A stretch of DNA of 64,000 bases from Primulina eburnea (lineage: Eukaryota; Streptophyta; Magnoliopsida; Lamiales; Gesneriaceae): assembly GCF_022965805.1 (NCBI RefSeq), contig NC_133117.1, positions 10,936,183 to 11,000,182 on the forward strand. The letters run 5' to 3'. Below, piece after piece: positions 35,165 through 45,302 of the stretch (positions within the stretch are counted from its first letter, which is position 1; every line of letters begins with the position of its first letter). The notes beneath the pieces were generated by a model. It ran no database searches, was not told the DNA's origin, and saw only the letters and a program-made list of their open reading frames with translations. Made by a program: the position numbers and the translations under genes.

Positions 35165-37201
35165 TCATATCTTCTTCTTCCCTTTGTCTTCTTCTGTCTC
35201 TCTAATAATTTTCCTCTTTTTGTCAAGCACATCAACTTTCTTTGATAATACTCGAACATCTGCTACAATATCTGATACGACATTCACGACAATGTTCTGC
35301 AGCATATCAATCTTTTTAGTGACTGTTTCTTCTAGAAAGTCAAATCGCCTCCCGACTAATGCTTAAGTTTGGAAATGAGATGCAGTCAAAATTCTATCTT
35401 TCTTGATTTCTTCCATCTGGAGATAGAGAGAAGTCATAATCTGATTGAGTTGATTCATTCTGTCCGTTGTAAACTCATAGTTCTAGTTGAGCTTCAAAGT
35501 GTGTGCGAGCTGAGTAGGCTGTATTGCAGAAATAGCATTCATCATATTGACAAGGTTGATCTGAATGGTTTGAAGTTCTTCAAATAGGGCATCAGTGTCT
35601 GAAATTCCAGGAGACATGGCTCTGGAAGTTTCTGGAATCTGTTCCCTTTCTTGTTGAGTAATTACAACCATCGCACCGTCAGTTGGTTCTGTTTCATGCA
35701 CCACTATTTCTGAAATATCTTCAGTTGTAGGGTCCTGTTGAGGCTGGGAGGAGAAGAGACCAGTTGGAAGAACAGAAGTAGTAGAAGGTTCTTCAGTTGG
35801 TTCAAAAACTGGTTCTTTAGTTGGTTGGTGAACTGGCTCTACAGCTGGCACTTCTTCAGTTGAGACTGAGTGCAGCTGAGCCTCTTCAGTTTGTTGAGAA
35901 ACTGCCTGTTCAGTTTGTTCCGAAACTGCCTGTTCAGTCACAACTTCTGACTAAACTGGCTCGTTTCTTCAAAAATGGGCTTCTCAGCCGGTTCTTCAAA
36001 ATTGACAGCTTGAACAGCTGGTTCTTCAGTCATGACCACATCTTCAACTGATCTTGAATTGCCCAGCTGAATATCGGAGGTTACTGATGACCTCATCGAG
36101 ATTGGCCAGTGATAGTTCAGCTTCAGAATAAGGCGTTGTATCAGCAGTTGATGATTGAGGTGTTGAAGATGATGTAGGTTGATCAAGTGATGAGGGAGGT
36201 TCAGTTGCTTGTTGAGTAGTTTCAGCAATTGTTTCCTTGGATGGCTCTTGAACTGACTGTTCAGCTAGCTCTTCTTTAGTTGATAAATCCTGGTTAGCCG
36301 CTGGAATGATCAGGTCTTGATCCATTTCCCAGTTCTTGATTTCCATCTGCATGAGAGAAGATCTGAGTCCAGCTGGTTATGCACAACTGTATCATTGAAT
36401 GCAGTTGGACTTGTTGGATCAAAATTCAGTCGTAGTTCACCCACTATCTTTTGAAGCTTATTGGCTCCAGCTGGTTGAAGAAATAATTCTTTCTCTCCAG
36501 AGCCTGAACAATTGTAGAAGCCTTGAATACCCTTAGAACAACAGACTCCAGATTAATAAATTTCTGCAGTTTAGATTTCTTCTGAAGCTATTTGGCGAAT
36601 ACTTCTGTTCTGAACTTCACCCATTCATTGTAGGCCTTGAGCTTATTCTCTTCAAATTCATTGATCTCTTGTAGATGAGATAAATGTGTGTTTGGATCAC
36701 ATTAGTTGGCCTGGGCTCTTCTTGCATCTTGCCTTTGCCCTTAGAGTAAGTCAGGGCATGGGGATGCTCAACCCTGATGTAGTTGCCTCGATCTTTTCTC
36801 TGATCACTATTCTCTTAGGTCTGGCAGTAGGTAGGAAAGTGTAGCCAGTAATATTGATAAATGGAGCCTTAACTCCAGCAAGCTTATTCTTGTGAACAGA
36901 TTCAGCGACCTTCTTCTTCGGTAGAAGGGTAGATAGAGGCAACCGATCCTCAGTTGAGGGTTCAGTTGGAATAGCCTTCAGAGTAATAGCCTTGATAGAC
37001 TGTTGAGCCCCTGACTGCATCAGTCGTTTTGTTGGGATGGTTCGAGCTGCAGCAGCAGGTTTGGTCTTCAAGGTCCTTGGTTTCTTGATGACCTTAGGAG
37101 AGGGAGTCTTCTCCGAATCAGTTTCACTGACAATCAGTTTGCGCTTGATTGCCATATTTTGAATGGTCTTCTTCTTCTGAACTGATTTGGGAGCCTCCTG
37201 C
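35165..37201 (-). pseudogene. Extra ORF of copia-type element, copy B, C-terminal two thirds
   Basis: On the minus strand this part begins with a basic, Lys/Arg-rich, NLS-like stretch (AIKRKLIVSETDSEKT, KKPRTLKTK near 37150-37050). Next come a segment FEENKLKAYNEWVKFR near 36660 and a Glu/Gln/Thr/Pro-rich acidic repeat region with QTEEA-like and EPTEEP words (36350-35650). A coiled-coil C-terminus (NQLNQIMTSLYLQMEEIKK) ends EDKGKKKI at a stop at 35165. Several stops and frameshifts are present. It lies directly before a polypurine tract and LTR on the same strand. The function is unknown, and an env-like position product or a captured host gene are both possible. Confidence 0.65.
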
Positions 37202-39267
37202 TATTAGAGTAGGTGTCCGTCGAGCCAAGTGTTGGCCGAGTGTTCACAATGAAACTCTATGTATAAACAATCTTTATTTTAATAATATTTGAAATTATTA
37301 TTTTGGCACTTCTTTATCTGTATACCCATGCTAGTTGCATAGATAAAGTCCTTGAATATACAAATAGTAGAAAGAATATGAGATGCTCATATGATGAGTA
37401 TCATGAAACTCATATTTGGAATACTGTATATTCTAAACAGTTCCTAGTCGATTCAGCCGCCACAAAGAAGGATATAGGCCGCTCGAGTTAGAGACTAGTA
37501 TCTGCGATGTGAGTACCATGTTTCATTGGTAAGGGACATTGTGATGTCCGAACATGCAGATAGGTGCTCCTTGTAAAATGCACTGAACAACCCTCCATAA
37601 AGGACTTTCCAAGTGGTTCTCACTTATCGAGTGGAAACGTCCTATTTTATAGGTTGTACACCGTTAGTCCTTATGACCCGGGACAACATTGAGACTCTAT
37701 GTGCTAGAATTACACTTTGGCTTGTTTACCGACTCTCATGGGTCATCAGGTGGGAAGGTTGGGTGTTCTGTCGAAACATATAAGAGTCGATGCATTGTAG
37801 TCGGGGATTCACCGCTTACCTTCGGGTATGGATATCCTATGTGTTCTCATGTGTATGTAGATTGAAATCTCTGATCAGAGTATGGTGGTAATTATGAAAA
37901 GGGTTTCATAGATTACACCATCGATGCAACTACGACATGACACATAGTATCGATTCATTGACAACTCTCGATAAACCAATGGTTGTCGAATCGGTCGGGA
38001 TATATGAGTTGAAGGGACCGTACTGTACGCTAACCATAATTGAATGGTTCTTGCAGGCACTATCATTTGATACCTAGGGAATCATGTAAGCGATGCTGCT
38101 AGGCGTCTAACATGATTGGTTGGGTACTATCAGACTTGAGTTCTGACGTTCTCGTTATCAAGGAGTTGATAATTAAGAATGGAGCAATTGGGGTATGCTC
38201 ATATAAGGACATGTTTAGTCCGAATCACATGGAGATGTAAACCCACGGCTAGTTGTATCAATGAACCATTGAGGGCCACACAAGTACTGACTTTCTAGAT
38301 CCCGTTGAGAAGTAAAATTATTCTATGTATTGAACGGCTTGTAAATGAGTTTATAAGCATAAATAAAATGGAAGTATGACTTCTATGAGAGAAATGTGAC
38401 TTTTAATTTATGAAAGTGTTCCTAAATTAAAATTTGGCCAAATAAATAATGTATTTGAAAATTGTGATTTTCATAAACATTATTATGGACTAAATTAAAT
38501 TAATTCAAGTGTTGAATTAATTAAACACTAGTGGACCTAGTAGAGTCCAAATAATTAAATTAATTCAATTGTTGAATTAATTAAATCATATTGGGTCTTG
38601 TAGAGCCCAATATTAAAATAATTATTCAACTAGTGACTTGAGTAAATTCAAGTAATGTTTAATTAGTCTCAAATATGTTTGAGATAATTAAAAATAAGTC
38701 CATGGATTTTTTAATTGTTAAAAATCAAATAAGACTTGCATGCATGGGAGGTGAAGAGTTGGGAGACAACTTTCTCAATATTCAAGACATTTGTCACACA
38801 TGCCAACAACAACTTTTTACACTTCCAAGGCTAGTCTCCCTTCCCCCCATTTTCATACCATATGGCCGAAACATGCAAGAATAATTCTCAAAGTTTTCTC
38901 TCAATTTTCTTCTTCAAGAGTTGAGGAAAGAAATCACTTCTCAAAGAAAAATGCTTTAATTTTTCTAGTGCAAAATTAGAGTGGATCTAGCTTGTTGGTG
39001 GTGGGCTTAATATTTGAGCAAGGCGGGCTCAAAGGGAAGCTTGTAGAAGGTCAACCTTTCAAGAGCCAAGTTCTTACCATCTTGGTTGGAGCCATCATCA
39101 ACGTCAAGAGGTTGATAGGTAACTATTTCTCAACACCCTATGTATGAAATTTTGTGTTTTTGTATATGCTACACCTAGTACTAGAGGTGGCCGAAATTTT
39201 CCATGTGTTTTTCGAAATTTTTGTTGCTTCCGTTGCGTTTTCGGTCACCTAAAATCGATCCCTTTCA
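37202..39267 (+). mobile_element. Solo copia LTR with target duplication CCTGC
   Basis: It starts TATTAGAGTAGG (TG changed to TA) and ends CCTTTCA. The flanks CCTGC (37197-37201) and CCTGC (39268-39272) form a perfect target duplication, and the surrounding extra ORF keeps its frame when the LTR and one duplication are removed. The left part matches 53956-55119 (AACAATCTTTATTTT, GCATAGATAAAGTCCTTGA). The right end has the TTCCGTTGCGTTTTCGG phrase seen at copia LTR ends. No internal domain is present. Confidence 0.9.
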
Positions 39268-40027
39268 CCTGCGTCCCAATCTCCTTCTTGACATTTAAGA
39301 ATTGCTCAGGTGATAATTCCAGTTTTGGCTTGGGTAGCTGGACATTCTTGGCACTGAAAATCTTTATCTTTGATGACTTTTCAGAATCATCAGTCACCAG
39401 TCCTTTTACTTTCAGCACATGGCTGAGCTGCACCGCAAAGCCCTTTGACTACTTGGACGTCTGAAACATATTCCTCAGAATATTGAAGATAATGTTCCTC
39501 CAGTTCATCTTCTTTTCAGCCATGATTGCAGTCATAGCTTGAAACTTCTCAAGAGTGAGGGCAGCAAATGATCATGTCTTTGCCAAGAGCCCCTTTGCTA
39601 CAATATCAGCCAAAAATTGTACTTCTAGCTTCAATTCCTTCTTAGGATCGGAAACCTTGATTTTCCAACCATCAGCAGATAGGGTAGTTTGCATCTCCTC
39701 AATATCGGATGCCTTCACTTCAGAAAGATTAACTAGCCCATCAGTAGGCAGTTGGAGAAGATTGCAGAAGAACTCCTCATCAATGATCAGCAACTGACCA
39801 TTTACTGTAGCAGCAATAGTGTCAGTTGTAGTGATATATCCGTTGGCGTAAATTTCTTGAACCTCTTTGGCATAGATTTCTTGGAAAGATAATCCCAGAA
39901 ATTGTTTCAATCCAGCTGCTTCAAGTTTCAGAAAAACATTCTTGACTCATTGGTGTTTTACAGTCAAGATTGAATCAAAGTCGATCGCCATAGCATTCAT
40001 GACGTGAGCTGGGATCTGGTTTGCCAT
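39268..40027 (-). pseudogene. Extra ORF copy B, N-terminal domain
   Basis: The minus-strand ATG at 40027 begins MANQIPAHVMNAMAIDFDSI. The frame then passes a TGA at 39946-39944, a domain with EEFFCNLLQLPTDGL and EVKASDIEEMQTTL, a TGA at 39571-39569, a segment TLEKFQAMTAIMAEKKMNW, a TAG near 39450 and SKGFAVQLSHVL. All three stops leave the reading frame unchanged. The domain is shared with copy A (17379-18135) and, from memory, with abundant uncharacterised proteins in Gesneriaceae. It acts on nothing I can name. Confidence 0.65.
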
Positions 40028-40410
40028 TTGATTGAGTGAATCTGCGAAAAAGAGTATGATTTGAGTAGAAATTTTCTCTGAATGCTTGAATGTGTACGTA
40101 AGAAGAAAAACTAAATTGGAGCGGGTATAGTACGAATGTAGGTGACTCTTCATATTTTTGGACATGTGTCAGTCCAGAAAAATTTGAATTAAAAACGTGT
40201 GTACGTGTGAAAAAAACATGTGTAAAGTATTAACGGATTACGTGGGTCCACGTTCCAAAATACTATTCATTGAAAGACAGAAATTAATTCTTCGACAAAC
40301 AGTCATATCATTTAATATAGAATATTATTTGATTTATCAGTTGACTTAAAGGAAAAGATCAGCAGCTGAATGACCAGATAAGAACTCAGTCAGTTTTTTG
40401 TCTAATATTG
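40028..40410 (-). other. Upstream leader of extra ORF copy B
   Basis: No frame and no trace of copia pol is visible upstream of the ATG at 40027. CAGTTGAC and CAGTCAG words resemble the copia LTR or leader, but no complete 5' LTR or primer site is present. The stretch ends at the LTR start at 40411. Confidence 0.4.
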
Positions 40411-40986
40411 TGTAGAACCCGTAAATTAGACTGCTTATAAGCCATGCATAATTCTAGAACCCGTAAATTAGACAGTGCCTAATCAAGTTAGGAAGGTCGT
40501 GTTTTTGGCCGTTCGTCATTCGGATCATTTTTGAAGTCGTACGAGAATTTACAGTGCGATGTGCCAAATTGACTCTCGAAAGAGCGTTTCTTGTTTTGGC
40601 CAACATTTCACCTAGATTTCGACCCTCATCATTTTAGGAGCATTAGTTCATAATTTTAAGCGTATATTAATCATGACTACACGTCAGTTCAGTGTTGGTT
40701 CGGGTTGGTTCGAAGTCATGATTAAATACGAATTCGTTAGACGTAATTGTCGCATTTTCAAACTTAATTGCATAGTTTGGTCAAGTAAAATCTATTGCAT
40801 ATTTTTCATGACGTATTTAGGTTGCAGCGAGCTTGGGAGCGATCCAATCCAGTTGGTAAAATAATACAGGATTTTTCATTATGCCATTTAATTATATTAC
40901 GTTCATGAAAATAGAAAATACTTATTTTTTAGATTTATGCGATATTTCTTGTGGTCAATTCACTATCATGAGAGCATTATTTTACA

Positions 40987-41084
40987 CGGTCGCCAGTGAC
41001 CGATCAGTTCAGTTTAGTACCACCCGGTCGCAAGTGACCGGTCAGCTCAGTTCAGTTTGATACTCCCCGGTAGCCAGTTACCGA
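40987..41084. repeat. Array of CGGTCGCCAGT-ACCG short inverted repeats
   Basis: Three variants of CCGGTCGCCAGTTACCGG occur in about 100 bases, each with CGGT/ACCG arms. The LARD LTR has one degenerate copy and the fragment at 53108-53312 has more, so copy number varies. Confidence 0.75.
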
Positions 41085-41321
41085 TTCAGCTCAGTTCAGT
41101 GCAGGGGCCACATGCGTAGACCATAATCTCAACAGAAAATTATTACCAGTTATTTCAGTACAGGGCTCCGAGGAGAAAACTTTTTACTATGATTTTAAAT
41201 TCAGTCATGCACGTATTATATTTGCTCAGTACAAGTTATTTTCAGTATGCCTCATGACATGATATTTTATCCCATGCAAATTTTACTATAGTATCCACTC
41301 GTTACCTACGATATATGCATG

Positions 41322-41342
41322 TTGAGTCTTTAGACTCACTAG
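41322..41342. repeat. LTR palindrome, copy 6
   Basis: TTGAGTCTTTAGACTCACTAG is followed by ACTTGATTGTTGTAGGTA, the same context as in the LARD and at 53542. Confidence 0.92.
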
Positions 41343-41650
41343 ACTTGATTGTTGTAGGTACTGATGAGGCTGGGGCCGAGGGCAGGGACCAGTGAGCCAG
41401 CTTGGGTCGGCAGTAGTGGCACCCGAAGACCTCATTTTCAGCACGTGCCATTTTATGCAAACGTTTTCATCAGTTGTTGGATATTCTTAAATTGTTATTT
41501 TTCAAACAAATATTTATTTCCGCTGCAATTTTTAATATTAAACTTTGTTTATCAGTTTAACTTATTAATTAGACATTTTAATTATTTGAAAGGAAAATTT
41601 TAAATTTTTCCGCAAATTTTCAAGCAAGGATATCAGAGGCCTTCACAGTA

Positions 41651-41662
41651 GGTATCAGAGCC
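41651..41662 (+). other. Primer-binding site, family B
   Basis: GGTATCAGAGCC, preceded by A where most copies have T, matches the initiator-Met tRNA complement four bases after the LTR. Confidence 0.85.
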
Positions 41663-41728
41663 TATGTTCTTGTAAAGGGTTACACTACTACTGACCCCGT
41701 GAAACTCACGAAGCCACGTCTACGGTCT

Positions 41729-41888
41729 GTAAGTTTTACATTACATCATTTTATTTAAAGCATGGATTATTTAACAGCATGTCTTCATGAAATATATATT
41801 ACGTCCAGATTTTTATCGTTCAGTATTTAAATTTGAATAAAGTATGGAATTATGCATGTTAGTTACGTATGGGTTATGTTTGGAACAG
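41729..41888 (+). other. Candidate leader intron before gag
   Basis: A GTAAGT donor at 41729 and an AG acceptor at 41887-41888 (GGAACAG) enclose 160 AT-rich bases, ending two bases before the gag ATG at 41890 or one base short of it. Splicing would remove the AT-rich leader. The donor is conserved in the LARD (14081-14076 minus) and in family A (1461-1466). Confidence 0.4.
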
Positions 41889-41889
41889 T

Positions 41890-42957
41890 ATGCCCCCTAG
41901 ACGCCAGGTTGGACGCCCGAGAAGTGGCGAGGAGCGCTGTCATGAGGACGGTGAGGATCGTAGACGGGAGGAAGACTTACCTCCACCCCCTCCGCCTGAT
42001 ATGAATGCCCAGATGCTAGCTGGGATGACGCAGTTCTTCGCACAGTTTGCGGGGAACAATGCCGTTGTCGCTGCCGCAGCCAGGCCGACATGGCCCTAGG
42101 CTGTCTATGAGAGGTTTATGAAGATGTGTCCTAAGGAGTTTTTTGGGACGTCTGACCCATGATTGCCGAGGGATGGGTCAAATCCCTCGAGGTTATCTTC
42201 GAGTTCATGGAGCTTGGAGATGCAGACAGAGTCCGATGTGCCACCTATCTGTTCAGTGGAGATGCCCGCTTATAATGGGAAGGAGCATCAGTAGCCATGA
42301 ACTTGGCTACGCTGACATGGACACGCTTCACGGAAGTTTTCTACTCCAAATACTTTGCCGAGGAAGTGCACACCAGGTTTACCACTGAGTTTATGAGCTT
42401 GAGGCAAGGAGATATGACGGTTACGGAGTTCATCCGTAAGTTCGAGAGGGGCTGTCATTTTGTGCCCCTGATCGCAAATGATTCTAGAGCCAAGATGATT
42501 CATTTCCTGGTGGGTCTACGGCCGATCTTGCACCGTGATGTTAGGGTGTCTGACCCTACTACTTATGAGATTGCTGTCTCCAAATCTCTAGCCGCAGAGC
42601 AGGATCTGCGGGATATCGAGAGGGATCGCCAGGGCAAGCGCCAAGTCCAGGTACCACACCGCCCTCCTCCTCATCAGCATCAACAACAGAACAAGAGGCC
42701 TTTTCATGGACCGCCTAGAAACAGAGGCCAGCAGCAGCAGCGGGGATGCCCATCCCCGAGGACTTTTGAGCACCCAGTCTGTCCCAGGTGCTCACGCCGC
42801 CATCCTGGAGCATGTATGTCTCGCTCAGGAAAGTGTTTTAAATGTGGCAGTCCAGACCACATGTTGCTGCAGTGCCCTCAGAGGAATCTGCCTACCCAAG
42901 GCAGAGTTTTTGCTCTCCATGCCACAGAAACAAACCCAGAGACTATGTTGTTGACAG
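41890..42957 (+). pseudogene. Gypsy gag with double zinc knuckle
   Basis: The ATG at 41890 begins MPPRRQVGRPRSGEERC. A TAG near 42098 and a one-base frameshift near 42160 follow. A TAA near 42272 falls where the gag core usually has Trp. The core reads TRFTEVFYSKYFAEEVH, LRQGDMTVTEFIRKFERG and KSLAAEQDLRD. A basic Pro/Gln/His-rich stretch is followed by two Cys clusters, CPRCSRRHPGAC and CFKCGSPDHMLLQC, the second fitting CX2CX4HX4C. The frame reaches ETMLLTG at the donor-like site at 42958. Confidence 0.85.
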
Positions 42958-43158
42958 GTACTTCTAAGCTTAAAGTTATTATTTGAATTTCCGTGTTTTG
43001 GGAATCGGGATTTAGATTTGAACTTAGAACTGCGATATGATTGCATGCTCTACTCAGTATTAGTTTGGGGATTTAAGTTAGAAGAACTTTGACCTTTGCA
43101 TGCCTATAAGTTTAACTCTTGTAGCTATTGGGTTCAACTTAGAGTTCCGATCTTTCAG
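42958..43158 (+). other. Candidate spliceosomal intron between gag and protease
   Basis: The frame stops making sense after ACAG|GTACTT and resumes after CTTTCAG|GGAGAA. Removing 42958-43158 (201 bases) joins gag to protease in frame and gives the spacer length expected for gypsy elements. The segment holds stops in the gag frame and is AT-rich with a pyrimidine-rich end. The intact element at 45303 has no such interruption. An unspliced insertion is the alternative. Confidence 0.5.
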
Positions 43159-43556
43159 GGAGAATTTTTATATCTGGTTCCGCTACCAAGGCCTTGATAG
43201 ATTCAGGGGCCACTCACTCGTTTATTTCGGAGGTCTTTGCAAACTTTCTCAAGATCAAGACCATTGGGCTAGACACAGCCTTTTCAGTAGTGTTGCCGTC
43301 AGGCGAGGAGATGGCAGCTACCAATGTTATCCGAGATATAGATCTTGAGCTGCACGATAATCTTTTTTATGCGGATCTGATCGTGCTACCGATGCCAGAA
43401 TTTGACATCATCCTAGGGATGGACTGGATATTGAAGAACAGAGTGTTGATAGATTTCCAGCGGAGATCGGTTCTTGTCCGACCGCCAGGAATGGAGCAGT
43501 TCTTATTTGAGCCGGACAGGTACTTTCCCTTACCGCGCATTATTCCTTATGTTCAG
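43159..43556 (+). pseudogene. Gypsy protease, 3' truncated
   Basis: The open frame ISGSATKALIDSGATHSFIS carries the retropepsin triad DSG. It continues through FDIILGMDWILKNRVLIDFQ, the usual C-terminal part of the domain. The frame ends where the LTR at 43557 was inserted or joined. No RT follows. Confidence 0.82.
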
Positions 43557-45171
43557 TGTAATAGCCGAGCCCGGTGTACGGTACGGTTTAAGCTTTATTG
43601 TGTTAATTGGGTTTATGATTAGTCGTTTATAGTTGTGTTTTGGGCTATAGTATTATTGGTTATTATTTATTTGAGGTATTAGTTGGTGTTGATTGTTCGT
43701 TTCAGCGTTTCGGATCGATTTTAGTTGAGTTTGTACTGTTCATTGCCGTGAGTAGAGTGCACCCGCGCTCTTAGATGAGTGCCCCCGCGGTGTACTATTC
43801 ATGATTTTGGTTTTGGAGGGCCGTGGCATGACCGCACCCGCGGCAGTGCAAGGACCGCACCCGCGGTGTGCACCGCACCCGCGGTAATTGTAGCACCGCA
43901 CCCGCGGTGATCGTGCATGAGAATTATTTTGGTATGCCGTGAGCATGGCGCACCCGCGGTGCTTGTGTTGGCGCACCCGCGGTGTAAGTATGGGCGAGTT
44001 TTTAAGTGACTTTTTGGGAGTTGTTGGCCATACCTACCTTATCTTCTTTCCTCCATTTCCGATTTTCTCTCTTTTGGCAAGGGTTTTCATCCATTTCAAT
44101 TGCTTCCCACCTTTGATTCTTGGCTTTGTTTCGATTTCCGACTTGAGATCATCGTTCTCCGTGGTATAAGGAAGCTTAGGTAAGTTTTTGGTGCGATTCT
44201 AACGAGGTTTTGAGTTAAGGGTTATTTTGGATTTGATGTTTGAGTTGTTTAATGGATTATTTGGCTTGTACTTGTGGATATAGAGTTGATATTGGTGTTA
44301 TTTTTGGATTATTGTTGTAGGTGGTGTACCAAGAGCTTATTTGAGGTGTTCTATTGGTAGTAAGTGGAATTTCATCCTTTTTGCTCACATGATATTATAT
44401 GTATTGTGTTTTAAAGATTTCAAAGTGTTATTCCCTTCCATTGCTCCATTGTTATGTATTGATTTCATTGATTATCTATTGGAGGCATTGATGTCTCACC
44501 ATTGTTATAAAGGGAATACAAGAAATATTATGAGATTGCGAAACGACGGCCTTAAATGCTATTGAGAATTCAAATGTTTTATTGGATTGATTTATCATAG
44601 CCATGGCATTGCATGCAATTAGATGATCATCGACCATAGGCTTTTATCCCCTCACAGTTATCGATTTATATCGATGGGATATTGGCAACCACAGTTACAG
44701 ATACTATTGATATCAATCCAACCATAGAAAAGAGAAATACCATCGTATTGCTATCTATTGCTATTGCTATTGCTACAGTTATTACTACAGTATTCATGTT
44801 TCAGAGTCGATGGTATTTATGATTTAAAAGCCATGTTTTACAGAGTATACTATGTATCATTGCTATGTAAGAGTTCCACTTGCTGAGATTTATTCTCATT
44901 TCAGTTTATTCATGTGATGCAGATAAGAGCGACAGACCGGGGCAGTGATCGTGGATGGGGGTCATATGCATGCACCGTTGGAAGGAAGGATATTTTGTAT
45001 CATTTTGGGACATGATCATAAGAATGATTATTTTGTATTTTGTATGTCATTTGAATGATCATGTGTTTATTTTGTAAACATTTTATAAAATGTATTTTGA
45101 AACTCCTTCCATGTTTGAAAGAAAATTTTAAATTCCGCTGTATTTTAATTGTATCGGGTCAGGGTGTCACA
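43557..45171 (+). mobile_element. 5' LTR, family D gypsy
   Basis: It begins TGTAATAGCCGAG and ends GGGTGTCACA, five bases before the primer site. It is 1615 bases long. It contains an array of GC-rich motifs at 43757-43985, within otherwise AT-rich DNA. The GACTC palindrome of the other families is replaced by a weaker TTGCTGAGATTTATTCTCA near 44880. Confidence 0.85.
43757..43985. repeat. Array of eight CGCACCCGCGGT motifs
   Basis: Eight copies of a GC-rich core, six of them containing CGCACCCGCGG, occur at irregular spacing. Most contain the palindrome CCGCGG. The spacers differ, so this is a dispersed motif array and not a simple tandem duplication. Confidence 0.92.
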
Positions 45172-45176
45172 TTTAG

Positions 45177-45190
45177 TGGTATCAGAGCGG
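45177..45190 (+). other. Primer-binding site, family D
   Basis: TGGTATCAGAGCGG shares 12 bases with the initiator-Met tRNA complement, directly after the LTR. Confidence 0.9.
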
Positions 45191-45302
45191 TGTTCTTCGG
45201 ACCAATGCATATGACTTCGTCTACTTTCAACTGTCCGGGTATGTTTTCTTGCATCTATTCATTGTTATTTATTGATTGGTGTCTTGTGAGCAATTGTAGA
45301 GT

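Larger units (their letters stand above)
40411..41647 (+). mobile_element. 5' LTR, family B, internally deleted
   Basis: About 75 bases match the start of the LARD LTR. The sequence then jumps to the part matching the LARD LTR about 1.8 kb further in (GGCCGTTCGTCATTCGGATC). The missing part includes the TATA box. CTAGAACCCGTAAATTAGAC is duplicated at the jump. The LTR ends CTTCACA at 41647. Confidence 0.82.
40411..43556 (+). mobile_element. Ty3/gypsy fragment, family B, LTR-gag-protease
   Basis: A 5' LTR, a primer site, a leader with GTAAGT, gag, a candidate intron and protease are followed by a break at 43556, where another gypsy LTR starts. No RT or integrase remains. LTR start (TGTAGAACCC), LTR right half and leader match the LARD at 8470-17373, so this is a coding relative of that non-coding element. 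Gag and protease look like the Tekay/Del group of chromoviruses, by memory of that group. Confidence 0.85.

Noticed and set aside
37303..37491. Plus-strand frame of 62 codons
   Set aside because: Within the solo copia LTR. The related LTR at 53956 does not keep the frame.
43757..43985. Regularly recurring GC-rich motifs that could suggest a CRISPR-like array
   Set aside because: Repeats are only about 12 bases, spacers are irregular, and the array sits inside an LTR of a plant retrotransposon with no cas genes.
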